Positions 1 through 6,013 of a stretch of 7,464 bases of DNA are shown here, in pieces. Position numbers and translations under genes: made by a program. Under the pieces are notes generated by a model. That model worked only from the letters and a program-made list of their open reading frames with translations, did not search any database and was not told the DNA's origin. Source of the stretch: DASPTB01 sp035623615 (lineage in GTDB: Bacteria; Actinomycetota; UBA4738); contig DASPTB010000077.1 in NCBI GenBank assembly GCA_035623615.1, positions 1-7,464 of the forward strand, read 5' to 3'. Numbering within the stretch: the stretch's first letter is position 1; each line of letters starts with the position of its first letter.

Positions 1-9
1 GCGTCTGGA

Positions 10-216
10 TCAGTCGTTCGCCGGCTCGGGGGTCGGCGTGACGGCGAAGCCGCCCGCCGGCTGGGCGGGCTTCGAAGCCTTGACCGACCCGCTCTTGATC
101 GCCTTGAGCAGCCGTCGCTCGATCACCACGGCCGCCAGCGACATGAACAGCCCGAGGAGCCACCGCTCGAACCGCCGCCCCAGGCGGCGGCTGCGGCGCG
201 GCGCCTCGGCGCTCAC
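10..216 (-). CDS. Small basic protein with one hydrophobic segment, coupled to response regulator
   Basis: This 68-residue protein matches no family I recognise. The GTG start (214-216) overlaps the TGA stop of the response regulator as GTGA, so translation is probably coupled to it. The first 18 residues are rich in Arg (RRSRRLGRR). A 14-residue hydrophobic stretch follows (about 19-32, WLLGLFMSLAAVVI), then a basic patch (ERRLLKAIK, 33-41), and a tail rich in Ala, Pro and Gly ending PTPEPAND. The hydrophobic stretch is short for a classical transmembrane helix, so it could instead be an amphipathic membrane-associated helix. Inference: a small inner-membrane or membrane-surface partner of the regulator, with a cytoplasmic positive N-terminus. 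The coupled start and the non-random composition favour a real gene; the lack of a recognisable domain is the main doubt. Confidence 0.6.
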   Translation of the reverse strand: MSAEAPRRSRRLGRRFERWLLGLFMSLAAVVIERRLLKAIKSGSVKASKPAQPAGGFAVTPTPEPAND

Positions 217-587
217 GAGGCGGAGGCCTCCTGCCAGGCATCCGCGAGGCGCTCCGGGTCGAGCTCGGACTTCGGGATGTAGGCGGCGGCGCCGCACTCG
301 GCGGCGCGCGGCGCGTATTCGGCCGCTTCGTACGTCGACACCAGCAGCACCACGACGCGCTGCGACCCGTCCAGGATCTGCCGCGTCGCTTCGAGCCCGT
401 TGATCCCGGGGAGGTTCACGTCCATGAGGACGAGGTCCGGGTCGAGCTCGGTCGTCATCCGGACCGAGTCCTCGCCCGTCTCGGCCTCCCCGGCCACCTC
501 GAACCCGTCGGTCGCCTCGACGACCATCCTGGCCGCCATCCGGAACGGCTCCTGGTCGTCCACGATGAGCACTCGCACGTCTCCCAC
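213..587 (-). CDS. Receiver-only (single-domain) response regulator
   Basis: A 124-residue CheY-like receiver domain of a phosphorelay. The acidic pocket is D10-D11 (VLIVDD), the phospho-acceptor is D56 (LVLMDVNLPG), the switch Ser is S84 (LLVSTYE) and the conserved Lys is K106 (AAYIPKSEL). The sequence looks like the receiver half of NarL/LuxR-type regulators, but the protein ends right after the last receiver helix with no DNA-binding domain. It therefore probably works by protein contact or as a phosphate relay or sink. No histidine kinase lies in the window. I chose GTG at 585-587 because a purine-rich GGTGGGA lies about 8 bases upstream. GTG at 576-578 is an alternative three residues shorter. 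The longer open frame upstream runs into the SRPBCC gene and is not used. The stop overlaps the next gene's GTG. Confidence 0.92.
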   Translation of the reverse strand: MGDVRVLIVDDQEPFRMAARMVVEATDGFEVAGEAETGEDSVRMTTELDPDLVLMDVNLPGINGLEATRQILDGSQRVVVLLVSTYEAAEYAPRAAECGAAAYIPKSELDPERLADAWQEASAS

Positions 588-653
588 GCTGCCAGCATCC
601 CACCCCGGAGGGCCGGCGAGAGTGAGGACTGCATGCGTCTTCGATGGGGTGGC

Positions 654-670
654 AGCCCCCCGGCGGGGCT
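654..670 (-). terminator. Possible weak stem-loop after the SRPBCC gene
   Basis: AGCCCC (654-659) and GGGGCT (665-670) can pair around a five-base loop, right at the SRPBCC stop and before the response regulator. No U-run follows on the minus strand, so it may be a weak terminator or chance GC pairing. The rest of the 82-bp gap (588-669) shows no clear promoter for the regulator. Confidence 0.25.
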
Positions 671-1107
671 CACCCCGCGCGCGCGAGCACCTCGGCGAGA
701 TTGGAGATCGAGCGCTGCATGTTCCTGCGCTGCACGGGGAAGTACGCGCGCAGGGCCGCCTCTCCGGCGACTCCAAGCGGCATGGTGAGCTCCTCCACCC
801 AGGTGAAGCGCGTCCCGCCCGCGACCGGCTCCAGGAGCCATTCCCCCCATCCCTTGACCATTCCGCGATGTTCGACCTCCATCCGCCGCGGCGGCTCCCA
901 TCCGGTGACCACCATGACGTCGGTGGTCGCGGGAACGCCGAGGACCTTCGTGCGAACGTCCAGCCGCGCACCGAGCCCGCGCTCGCCGCCGCGCAGGCGC
1001 ATCCACGCCACGTCGGGCATCCAGTCCGCCTGGCGCTCCCAGTCGGACAGGACCTTCCACACGAGCTCGGGCGTGGCGGGAAGCGTTCCCGTCGCGGCGA
1101 CCCTCAC
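670..1107 (-). CDS. SRPBCC / polyketide cyclase-like (START-fold) protein
   Basis: A 145-residue protein with the layout of the SRPBCC superfamily, a helix-grip fold with a deep hydrophobic ligand pocket. It opens with a beta-strand and then the typical ATPELVWKVLSDWERQADWMPDV (residues 11-33), where an N-terminal helix leads into a Trp-rich loop. Alternating strands follow, including DVRTKVLG, MVVTGWEPP, a charged GWGEWLLEP strand and GGTRFTWVEELTMP (about 98-110). The last part, from about 118, is the long C-terminal helix that lines the pocket (RRNMQRSISNLAEVLARAG). Length and order fit the family. The ligand cannot be read from sequence, and members include lipid carriers, cyclases and proteins of unknown role. 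The GTG start (1105-1107) overlaps the MFS stop as GTGA, so the two are probably translated together. A link such as binding a compound handled by the transporter is only inference. Confidence 0.88.
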   Translation of the reverse strand: MRVAATGTLPATPELVWKVLSDWERQADWMPDVAWMRLRGGERGLGARLDVRTKVLGVPATTDVMVVTGWEPPRRMEVEHRGMVKGWGEWLLEPVAGGTRFTWVEELTMPLGVAGEAALRAYFPVQRRNMQRSISNLAEVLARAG

Positions 1108-2318
1108 GCCGCCGAGCCCCCGGGGGTCACCGGTGCGCGGCGCGTCTCCGGCGTTCGGACCGCCAGGAGCGCGGTGACGAGGAGCGGCAAGGCGGCGATC
1201 AGGTACGCGGCGGTGAAGCCGAGCGCCCTCGCCGTCAACCCGGCCACCGCAGGTCCGATGGCGAAGCCGAGGTCGCCCGAGAAACGGAAGGCGCCGACGG
1301 CCGTTCCGGTGCCTTCCTCGGGCGCCACGTCGTGCAGGATTGCCGCGGGCGCCGTCGCGCCGGCGCCGCTCGCGAGCCCCATGACGACGAGCAGCAGCGC
1401 GAACGCGATCACCGAGCTCGGCAGTCCGAGCACGGCGACGATCGCTGCGTACGCGAGGGACGAGAACACCAGGAGCGCTCGCCGCCCCCGCCGATCGACC
1501 ACGGCCCCGAACGGATACAGCACGACGAACTCGGCGGCGATCGACAGCGACAGCACGGTCCCGATCGCAAGCTCGGACATTCCCAGGGCGTTGTGCCCGA
1601 ACAGCGGGATCAGGGTGCTCCAGACCCCCCCGATGATCCAGAACGTGGCGAAGTTCGCCACGTTCGCCGTGACGAAAGGCCGCAGACGGATCAAGTCGCG
1701 CAGGGCGTGCATCGTGGGGCGCTCGCTCGGCCGCTCGACCCGCGGCGAGCGCTCGGTCAGCAGCAGGAAGAGCGTGCCCGCGGCGAAGCAGAAGATCGAA
1801 TAGGTGTACAGCGGCATGCGCAGACTGCCCGTGACGCCGGCGATGAATCCGCCGAGCGGCTGCCCCGCGATCATGCCGACGTTGAACGTTCCGTAGAAGA
1901 GCCCGAACGCGCGGCCGACGCGCGCGGGCGGCACGATCTTCAGGTAATACGAATAGAGCGCCGCGAACAGCAGCGCGGAGCCGGCGCCGCCGGACGCGCG
2001 GAAGACGACGGCCCAGGCGAAGGTCGGGGCGCGGCCGAGGAGCAGCGTCGTGATCCCGAGGAAGGTCACGCCGATCGAGAGCGTGGCACGCTCGCCGTAG
2101 CGGTCCACGAGCGGGCCCGCCACGAGGTCGAAGGCGAGCCGCGTGAACGCGAACGACGAAACCAGGAGCCCCACGGCGCCGTATCCGACGCCGAAGCCCT
2201 GCGCGTACAGAGGAAGGATGGGCGCGATGATCCCGTACCCGGCCATCGTGACGAAGATCGTGGCCAGCACGACGCGGACGCGCCGATCGGCGAGGAGCGC
2301 CCTGGAGTCGTCGGCCAC
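1104..2318 (-). CDS. MFS transporter, 12 transmembrane helices
   Basis: A 404-residue integral membrane permease of the major facilitator superfamily, probably a proton-coupled exporter or importer of a small molecule. The loop after helix 2 carries the MFS motif A form GPLVDRYGER (residues 69-78), and the second half repeats it as GAVVDRRGRR (271-280), the expected internal duplication. Hydrophobic helices run from about residue 15 to 386 in two groups of six, split by a polar loop at about 189-205 (ERSPRVERPSERP). Composition is most like the DHA/drug-efflux type of MFS protein, but the substrate cannot be assigned. The GTG start at 2316-2318 follows an in-frame TAG directly. No good Shine-Dalgarno is close; an AGGA lies about 15 bases away. 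The next start lies within or beyond helix 1. The gene diverges from hutI across 105 bp, which alone does not prove a histidine-related substrate. Confidence 0.93.
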   Translation of the reverse strand: MADDSRALLADRRVRVVLATIFVTMAGYGIIAPILPLYAQGFGVGYGAVGLLVSSFAFTRLAFDLVAGPLVDRYGERATLSIGVTFLGITTLLLGRAPTFAWAVVFRASGGAGSALLFAALYSYYLKIVPPARVGRAFGLFYGTFNVGMIAGQPLGGFIAGVTGSLRMPLYTYSIFCFAAGTLFLLLTERSPRVERPSERPTMHALRDLIRLRPFVTANVANFATFWIIGGVWSTLIPLFGHNALGMSELAIGTVLSLSIAAEFVVLYPFGAVVDRRGRRALLVFSSLAYAAIVAVLGLPSSVIAFALLLVVMGLASGAGATAPAAILHDVAPEEGTGTAVGAFRFSGDLGFAIGPAVAGLTARALGFTAAYLIAALPLLVTALLAVRTPETRRAPVTPGGSAA

Positions 2319-2358
2319 CTAGGCCGCCACGGGTCCTGCTACGGTTCGGTGCGTGAGG

Positions 2359-2375
2359 GTGGACTGCACGTCCGC
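2359..2375. promoter_or_regulatory. Imperfect inverted repeat between MFS gene and hutI
   Basis: GTGGAC (2359-2364) and GTCCGC (2370-2375) form an inverted repeat matching at five of six positions around a five-base centre, in the 105-bp divergent gap (2319-2423). Position and size suit a dimeric repressor operator, but the match is short and the region is GC-rich. It is not a hut operator sequence I recognise. Confidence 0.22.
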
Positions 2376-2376
2376 A

Positions 2377-2382
2377 AGTCTA
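2377..2382 (-). promoter_or_regulatory. Candidate -10 box (TAGACT) for the MFS gene
   Basis: Read on the minus strand, 2382-2377 is TAGACT, fitting the TANNNT pattern of group-1 sigma -10 boxes. It would give a leader of about 50 bases before the MFS GTG. I see no convincing -35 at 16-18 bases, so this is tentative. No better candidate stands out for hutI in the same gap. Confidence 0.25.
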
Positions 2383-2409
2383 TCGACGGGCTCCGAAGCG
2401 GCTCCTTCG

Positions 2410-2415
2410 AGGGAG
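2410..2415 (+). promoter_or_regulatory. Shine-Dalgarno fixing the hutI start
   Basis: AGGGAG lies eight bases before the GTG at 2424-2426. This selects that GTG out of an open frame running more than 1,000 bases further upstream, and it gives a protein of normal HutI length. Confidence 0.7.
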
Positions 2416-2423
2416 ACCCGGGG

Positions 2424-3653
2424 GTGATCGAGGACGTCCTCTTCGCCGCGGCGCTCGTGACGCCGGCCGGCGAGGCGCCTCGCCGCGGCGCGGGCCTCGC
2501 AGCCTCGGTCGTGCGCGACGCGGCGCTCGTGTGGCGCGACGGGCTGATCGTCTACGCCGGCCCGGCGAGTGCGCTTCCCCCCGGTCTCGAGGTCGAGGCG
2601 ACCGACGAGCTGGTCGTGCACGGCGCCGTCGTTCCCGGGTTCGTCGACTGCCACACGCACCTTCCCTTCTTCGGCTGGCGCGCGGACGAGTTCGAGGCGC
2701 GCCTCGCGGGGCGCACGTACCGGGACCTGCAGGGCGGAGGCGGCGGGATCCTGCGAAGCGCCCGGCTGCTCGCGGACGCGAGCGACGAGCACGTGCTGGA
2801 CTTCTGCGTACCGCTCGCCGAGGAGATGCTCGCGCACGGAACGACGGCGCTCGAGCTGAAGACGGGGTACGGGCTGTCGGTGGAGGGCGAGCTTCGGCAG
2901 GCCCGCCTCGCCCGGCGCCTGGCAGCAGAGGTCCCTCAGACGGCCGTCGTGACGCTGCTCTCGTGCCACGCCGTGCCGGAGGGCTACGAGCGGAAGGAAT
3001 GGGTCGAGACCGTCTGCACGGAGATCCTTCCCGTCGCAGCGTCGGAGGGATTGGTCGACGCCGTCGACATCTACGTCGAGGACATCGCGTTCGACCTGAA
3101 CGATCTCGCGCGCGTCGCGGAGGCCGCGACCGCCGCCGGACTTCCACTGCGTTGCCACGCCGATCAGCTCGGCGACTCGGCCGCGGCCGAGGCGGCCGTG
3201 CGCGAGGGCGCGCGAAGCGCCGACCACCTCAACCATGCGAACACGGCCGGGGTGGCGGCGCTCTGCGCGGCCGAGGCGACCGGCGCGGTGCTACTTCCCG
3301 TCTCGACGCTCTTTCTGCGCGCCGATCCGGCGCCGGCGCGCGACCTGGTCGACGGCGGGGCGGCCGTCAGCATCGCCACCGACTTCAATCCGGGAACGTC
3401 GCCGACCCTGTCGCTCCCGGAGGCCATCGGCGTCGCGGCCTCGCTCTACCGCATGACGCCCGGGGAGGCGCTCACCGCGGCGACGCTCAACCCGGCGTGG
3501 GTACTCGGCCTCGACGACAGCGTGGGCTCACTGGAACGGGGGAAGCGCGCCGACTTCGTGGTCCTCGACGCGGACGACGTCGCGATGATCCCGTACCGGC
3601 CGGGGCACAACCCGGTGCGGGAGGTGTGGCTCGCCGGACGGCGCGTGGCGTGA
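2424..3653 (+). CDS. hutI: Imidazolonepropionase
   Basis: A 409-residue cytosolic amidohydrolase that opens the ring of 4-imidazolone-5-propionate to N-formiminoglutamate, the third step of histidine degradation. The metal-binding HxH is in FVDCHTHLPFFGWR (H77, H79), with further ligands H245 (RCHADQ) and D320 (ATDFNPGTSP). Family marks include R86, the glycine-rich QGGGGGIL (103-110), ELKTGYGL (144-151, Y149), H182 in SCHAVPEGY and H268 in DHLNH. The end has the typical beta-sandwich closing segment (GSLERGKRADFVVLD). Aligned by spacing with the Bacillus subtilis enzyme as I recall it, the metal and substrate residues agree except Q248, where that enzyme has Glu252; proteobacterial forms also carry HAEQ there. 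The start is the GTG behind AGGGAG. It faces the CBS gene, with a shared stem-loop at its end. It is separated from hutH by two minus-strand genes. Confidence 0.96.
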   Translation: MIEDVLFAAALVTPAGEAPRRGAGLAASVVRDAALVWRDGLIVYAGPASALPPGLEVEATDELVVHGAVVPGFVDCHTHLPFFGWRADEFEARLAGRTYRDLQGGGGGILRSARLLADASDEHVLDFCVPLAEEMLAHGTTALELKTGYGLSVEGELRQARLARRLAAEVPQTAVVTLLSCHAVPEGYERKEWVETVCTEILPVAASEGLVDAVDIYVEDIAFDLNDLARVAEAATAAGLPLRCHADQLGDSAAAEAAVREGARSADHLNHANTAGVAALCAAEATGAVLLPVSTLFLRADPAPARDLVDGGAAVSIATDFNPGTSPTLSLPEAIGVAASLYRMTPGEALTAATLNPAWVLGLDDSVGSLERGKRADFVVLDADDVAMIPYRPGHNPVREVWLAGRRVA

Positions 3654-3659
3654 CGGCAA

Positions 3660-3690
3660 GCGTCCCGCCGCGGCTCAGCCGCCGGGACGC
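3660..3690. terminator. Strong stem-loop between convergent hutI and CBS genes
   Basis: GCGTCCCG (3660-3667) pairs perfectly with CGGGACGC (3683-3690). After a two-base bulge, GCGGC (3670-3674) pairs with GCCGC (3678-3682), leaving a TCA loop that is the CBS stop codon read from the other strand. This gives about 13 base pairs starting six bases after the hutI stop. It could end transcription from both sides. There is no U-tract on either strand, so it would be a GC-rich hairpin of the non-canonical kind or would only protect 3' ends. Confidence 0.65.
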
Positions 3691-4058
3691 CGGATGCGCG
3701 TCGAGAGCACGTCGCGCAGGCTGACGATTCCGGTGACGCGGTTGGACTCCATCACGGGAAGGTGACGGAACCCGCGCGAGAGCATCACCTGCGCCGCCTC
3801 GCCGGCGTCCATCTCCGGCTCGGCGGTCATCGGGTCGGGCGTCATCCACTCCCCGACCGTCGACGCGGTCAGGTCCCTGCCCGACGCGGCCGCGCGCAGC
3901 ACGTCCCGCTCCGTGAAGATCCCCGCCAGCCAGGCGCCGTCCATGACCACGGCCGAGCCGACGCGCTGCTTCACCATCTGGGCGGCGACGTCGGCGACGG
4001 TCGTGTCGCCGGTGACGGCGAACGGGTCCTTCGTCATGATCTCCGCGAGCGTCGGCAC
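3675..4058 (-). CDS. Two-CBS-domain protein
   Basis: A 127-residue protein made only of a tandem CBS pair (Bateman module), which usually binds adenosyl ligands such as AMP, ATP, NADH or SAM and acts as a regulatory or sensor unit. Domain 1 spans about residues 1-58 (IMTKDPFAVTGDTTVADVAAQM through GIFTERDVLR), and domain 2 about 68-122 (EWMTPDPMTAEPEMDAGEAAQVM through GIVSLRDVLS). Each domain shows the expected strand-helix pattern ending in a G-I-x-x-x-R-D signature (46-52 and 110-116). No enzyme, channel or DNA-binding part is attached, so its partner must be another protein. The GTG start (4056-4058) has AAGGAG five bases upstream; an ATG at residue 8 is less well placed. It lies downstream of the 81-residue gene after a 76-bp gap that holds a small GGGTTACCC inverted repeat (about 4098-4107) but no clear promoter. 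The stop lies in the loop of the convergent stem-loop. Confidence 0.93.
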   Translation of the reverse strand: MPTLAEIMTKDPFAVTGDTTVADVAAQMVKQRVGSAVVMDGAWLAGIFTERDVLRAAASGRDLTASTVGEWMTPDPMTAEPEMDAGEAAQVMLSRGFRHLPVMESNRVTGIVSLRDVLSTRIRRPGG

Positions 4059-4063
4059 GGTCG

Positions 4064-4069
4064 CTCCTT
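4064..4069 (-). promoter_or_regulatory. Shine-Dalgarno of the CBS gene
   Basis: AAGGAG on the minus strand, five bases before the GTG at 4058, decides between that start and the in-frame ATG seven codons later. Confidence 0.75.
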
Positions 4070-4134
4070 GGTCGTCCCTGCGTCGCCTTGGCTTGCCTCG
4101 GGTTACCCCACCCCGCCTCGCCTCGTCGATCCGG

Positions 4135-4380
4135 TCAGCCGCCGCCCTCGCCGCCGACCTCGTCCTCGTCGAAGTTGCGCACGGGCGTTCCGGGGCCTTC
4201 GAGGTCCTCGTTCAGCCGCCGCCAGAGCGTGCCCGCCCACGAGCTGACGCGGGGCCAGTCACGCCAGAAGACCTGCAGCGCGGTGTGGTCGAACGACTTT
4301 GCGGCCTCGTCGGGCGTCACCTCGTCGGCGACGGCCTCGAGGTCGGTCATCGCCTCGAGCAGCCGGTCGGAGCTCTCCAC
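4135..4380 (-). CDS. Hypothetical acidic small protein
   Basis: An 81-residue soluble protein that I do not recognise. It starts with a probable helix (ESSDRLLEAMTDLEAVADEVTPDEAAKSF, about 2-30). A Trp-rich stretch follows (ALQVFWRDWPRVSSWAGTLWRRLNEDL, about 34-60, five Trp), then a flexible acidic and glycine-rich tail (NFDEDEVGGEGGG). There is no signal peptide, transmembrane segment or metal motif. It is very probably real: the GTG start has a near-ideal AGGGAGG four bases upstream, and it sits in a tight minus-strand row between hutH (57 bp upstream) and the CBS gene. A TAGACT box in that 57-bp gap could give it its own promoter. Its role is unknown, and a place in histidine metabolism is not supported beyond position. 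Confidence 0.78.
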   Translation of the reverse strand: MESSDRLLEAMTDLEAVADEVTPDEAAKSFDHTALQVFWRDWPRVSSWAGTLWRRLNEDLEGPGTPVRNFDEDEVGGEGGG

Positions 4381-4384
4381 GGAA

Positions 4385-4391
4385 CCTCCCT
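4385..4391 (-). promoter_or_regulatory. Strong Shine-Dalgarno of the 81-residue gene
   Basis: AGGGAGG read on the minus strand ends four bases before the GTG at 4380. It is the best ribosome-binding site in the window and the main reason to accept this short gene and its GTG start. Confidence 0.8.
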
Positions 4392-4404
4392 CACGCGTGC
4401 GGCG

Positions 4405-4410
4405 AGTCTA
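4405..4410 (-). promoter_or_regulatory. Candidate -10 box (TAGACT) for the 81-residue gene
   Basis: TAGACT on the minus strand lies just after hutH ends (stop at 4438-4440) and about 24 bases before the GTG. This leaves room for a short leader that holds the AGGGAGG. No convincing -35 is seen. The same hexamer occurs upstream of the MFS gene. Confidence 0.35.
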
Positions 4411-4437
4411 GCCCGCGAGGCGCCGCACGGTCGACCC

Positions 4438-5964
4438 CTAGGCGAGCGGGCCGGCGGCCGCCTCGACCGCTCCCACCAGCCGTCCGGACTGGACAAGCTC
4501 GATCGCGGCGTCGACGTCGGGCTTGAGGCCGCGGTCGTGGGACAGCACCGGTACGACCTCCCGGATGGCCGCGTGCGCGGCGCCGGTCCCGGTTGCCGGC
4601 CGGAGCGGCGCCCGCAGGTCGAGCGCCTGCGCCGCGGCAAGCGCCTCGAGCGCGATCACCACCTCGGCGTTGCCCACGATGTCGCGGGCGTGGCGCGCCG
4701 CGGTGACGCCCATACTCACGTGGTCCTCCTGTCCGGCCGACGACGGGATCGAGTCGACCGACGCCGGATGCGCGAGCGTCTTGCATTCGGACACGAGCGA
4801 TGCCGCGGTGTACTGCACGAGCATGAACCCGGAGTTCAGGCCCGAGCTGGGAACGAGAAACGGCGGCAGGCCGTTGCTCGTGTTCCCGTCGAGCAGTCGG
4901 TAGAGGCGTCGCTCGGAGATGCTCGCGACGGCGACGATCGCCGCCGCGAGCGCGTCCATGGAGACCGACACGGGCTGTCCGTGGAAGTTCCCTCCCGACA
5001 CGATCTCGTCGTCGTCGGGAAGCACGATCGGGTTGTCGGTGACCGACCCGGCCTCGCGTTCCAGCACCCCTTCCGAGAAGCCGATGACGTCGCGGAGCGC
5101 GCCGTGCACCTGCGGCGCGCACCGCAGCGAGTACGCGTCCTGGACGAGGTGCTCGCTCTCGCGGTGCGACGCGACGATCTCGCTTCCCTCGAGCAGCCTC
5201 CGAAGGTTGGCGGCGCTGGCCGCCTGGCCCGGATGCGGCCGGAGTCGTTGCAGACGATCGTCGAACGCACGATCCGTGCCGAGGATGCCCTCGACCGTCA
5301 TGGCGGCGGCGATGTCGGCGGCCTTGGCGAGCGCCAGGCTCCGGGCCGACGCGAGCAGACCGACGGCGAGCATCGCCTGCGTCCCGTTGATGAGCGCGAG
5401 GCCGTCCTTCGCCTCGAGCTCGAGCGGCTCGACGCCCATGCGCGCGAGCGCGTCCGCGGCCGGCATCCGCTCGCCCTCGAACGAGACCTCGCCTTCGCCG
5501 ATGAGCGGGAGGGCGAGGTGGGCGAGCGGGGCGAGGTCGCCGGACGCTCCGAGCGAGCCCTGCTGGGGGACGACGGGGAGCAGACCGCGGTCGAGGAACT
5601 CGATGAGCCGGTCGACGACGACCGGCCGCACGCCGGAATAGCCGAGGGCGAGCACGTGCGCGCGCAGGACGAGCATGGCGCGCACCTCCCACTCGGACAG
5701 CGGTTCGCCGACCGCGACCGCGTGCGACCGAAGGAGCCCGTGTTGCAGCTCGCGCGCCTGCTCGGCGGTGAGGTGGACGTTCGCGAGCGCCCCGAATCCG
5801 GTGGTGACGCCGTACACCGTCGCGCCGGCGGCCAGCTTGCGGTCGACGACCGCGCGGGCGGCCTCCATGCGCTCGCGCGCGCCCGGCGCCAGGGCAACCG
5901 GCTCGCCCCGCGCGGCGGCCTGGACGTCGCTCGCCGAGAGGCTCCCCCCGATCAGGACCGTCAC
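4438..5964 (-). CDS. hutH: Histidine ammonia-lyase
   Basis: A 508-residue cytosolic lyase that removes ammonia from L-histidine to give urocanate, the first step of histidine degradation. It is normally a tetramer. The triad that cyclises to the MIO electrophile is A140-S141-G142 within GSLGASGDLAPLAH. Other active-site positions fit the Pseudomonas putida enzyme with a shift of about two: Y51 (VYGVTTGFG), H81 (RSHAVAVGEPL), N193 (ALINGTQ), Q275, Y278 and R281 (QDAYSLRCAPQVHG), F327 (GGNFHGQP) and E413 (GQEDHVSMG). The conserved NTSNGLPPFL (361-370) and a full C-terminal helical part show it is complete and of normal length. The SHAVAVG form and H81 favour histidine over phenylalanine or tyrosine. 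There is no Shine-Dalgarno before the GTG start; instead TAGCCT ends seven bases before it, suggesting a leaderless mRNA. hutU is not adjacent. Confidence 0.97.
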   Translation of the reverse strand: MTVLIGGSLSASDVQAAARGEPVALAPGARERMEAARAVVDRKLAAGATVYGVTTGFGALANVHLTAEQARELQHGLLRSHAVAVGEPLSEWEVRAMLVLRAHVLALGYSGVRPVVVDRLIEFLDRGLLPVVPQQGSLGASGDLAPLAHLALPLIGEGEVSFEGERMPAADALARMGVEPLELEAKDGLALINGTQAMLAVGLLASARSLALAKAADIAAAMTVEGILGTDRAFDDRLQRLRPHPGQAASAANLRRLLEGSEIVASHRESEHLVQDAYSLRCAPQVHGALRDVIGFSEGVLEREAGSVTDNPIVLPDDDEIVSGGNFHGQPVSVSMDALAAAIVAVASISERRLYRLLDGNTSNGLPPFLVPSSGLNSGFMLVQYTAASLVSECKTLAHPASVDSIPSSAGQEDHVSMGVTAARHARDIVGNAEVVIALEALAAAQALDLRAPLRPATGTGAAHAAIREVVPVLSHDRGLKPDVDAAIELVQSGRLVGAVEAAAGPLA

Positions 5965-6001
5965 GGCCCGGAGGCTACGACCGCGCGCGGCGCAGCGGCA
6001 A
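5965..6001 (-). promoter_or_regulatory. Probable leaderless promoter of hutH
   Basis: On the minus strand, TTGCCG (6001-5996) is followed by 18 bases, then TAGCCT (5977-5972), then seven bases to the GTG of hutH. The -35 matches TTGACA at four of six positions and the -10 fits TANNNT. This spacing would start the RNA at or near the GTG, in line with the missing Shine-Dalgarno. The -35 lies in the apical part of the downstream stem-loop in the same gap. Confidence 0.45.
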
Positions 6002-6010
6002 CCGGCTGCG
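5991..6010. other. Stem-loop in front of hutH (second of two)
   Basis: CGCAGC (5991-5996) pairs perfectly with GCTGCG (6005-6010). Two further G-C pairs (5997-5998 with 6002-6003) form if G6004 bulges out. It overlaps the candidate hutH -35, so at DNA level it could be an operator-like palindrome; at RNA level it would belong to read-through transcript from the membrane-protein gene. Confidence 0.4.
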
Positions 6011-6013
6011 GGT

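Noticed and set aside
588..971. N-terminal extension of the response-regulator frame
   Set aside because: It overlaps the SRPBCC gene in another frame and has no domain; the receiver fold begins at about 580.
1332..2423. Long N-terminal extension of the hutI frame
   Set aside because: The extension is antisense to the MFS gene and is Arg/Glu/Gln-rich without domains. A Shine-Dalgarno with correct spacing sits before the GTG at 2424, and that start gives the normal HutI length.
4081..4134. GCCT-rich, repeat-looking stretch and GGGTTACCC inverted repeat between the CBS and 81-residue genes
   Set aside because: The repeats are irregular and short, with no constant unit. They look like composition bias, with no clear promoter or terminator.
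4391..5692. Second long minus-strand frame inside hutH
   Set aside because: An out-of-frame Arg/Pro-rich shadow of hutH with no recognisable motifs.
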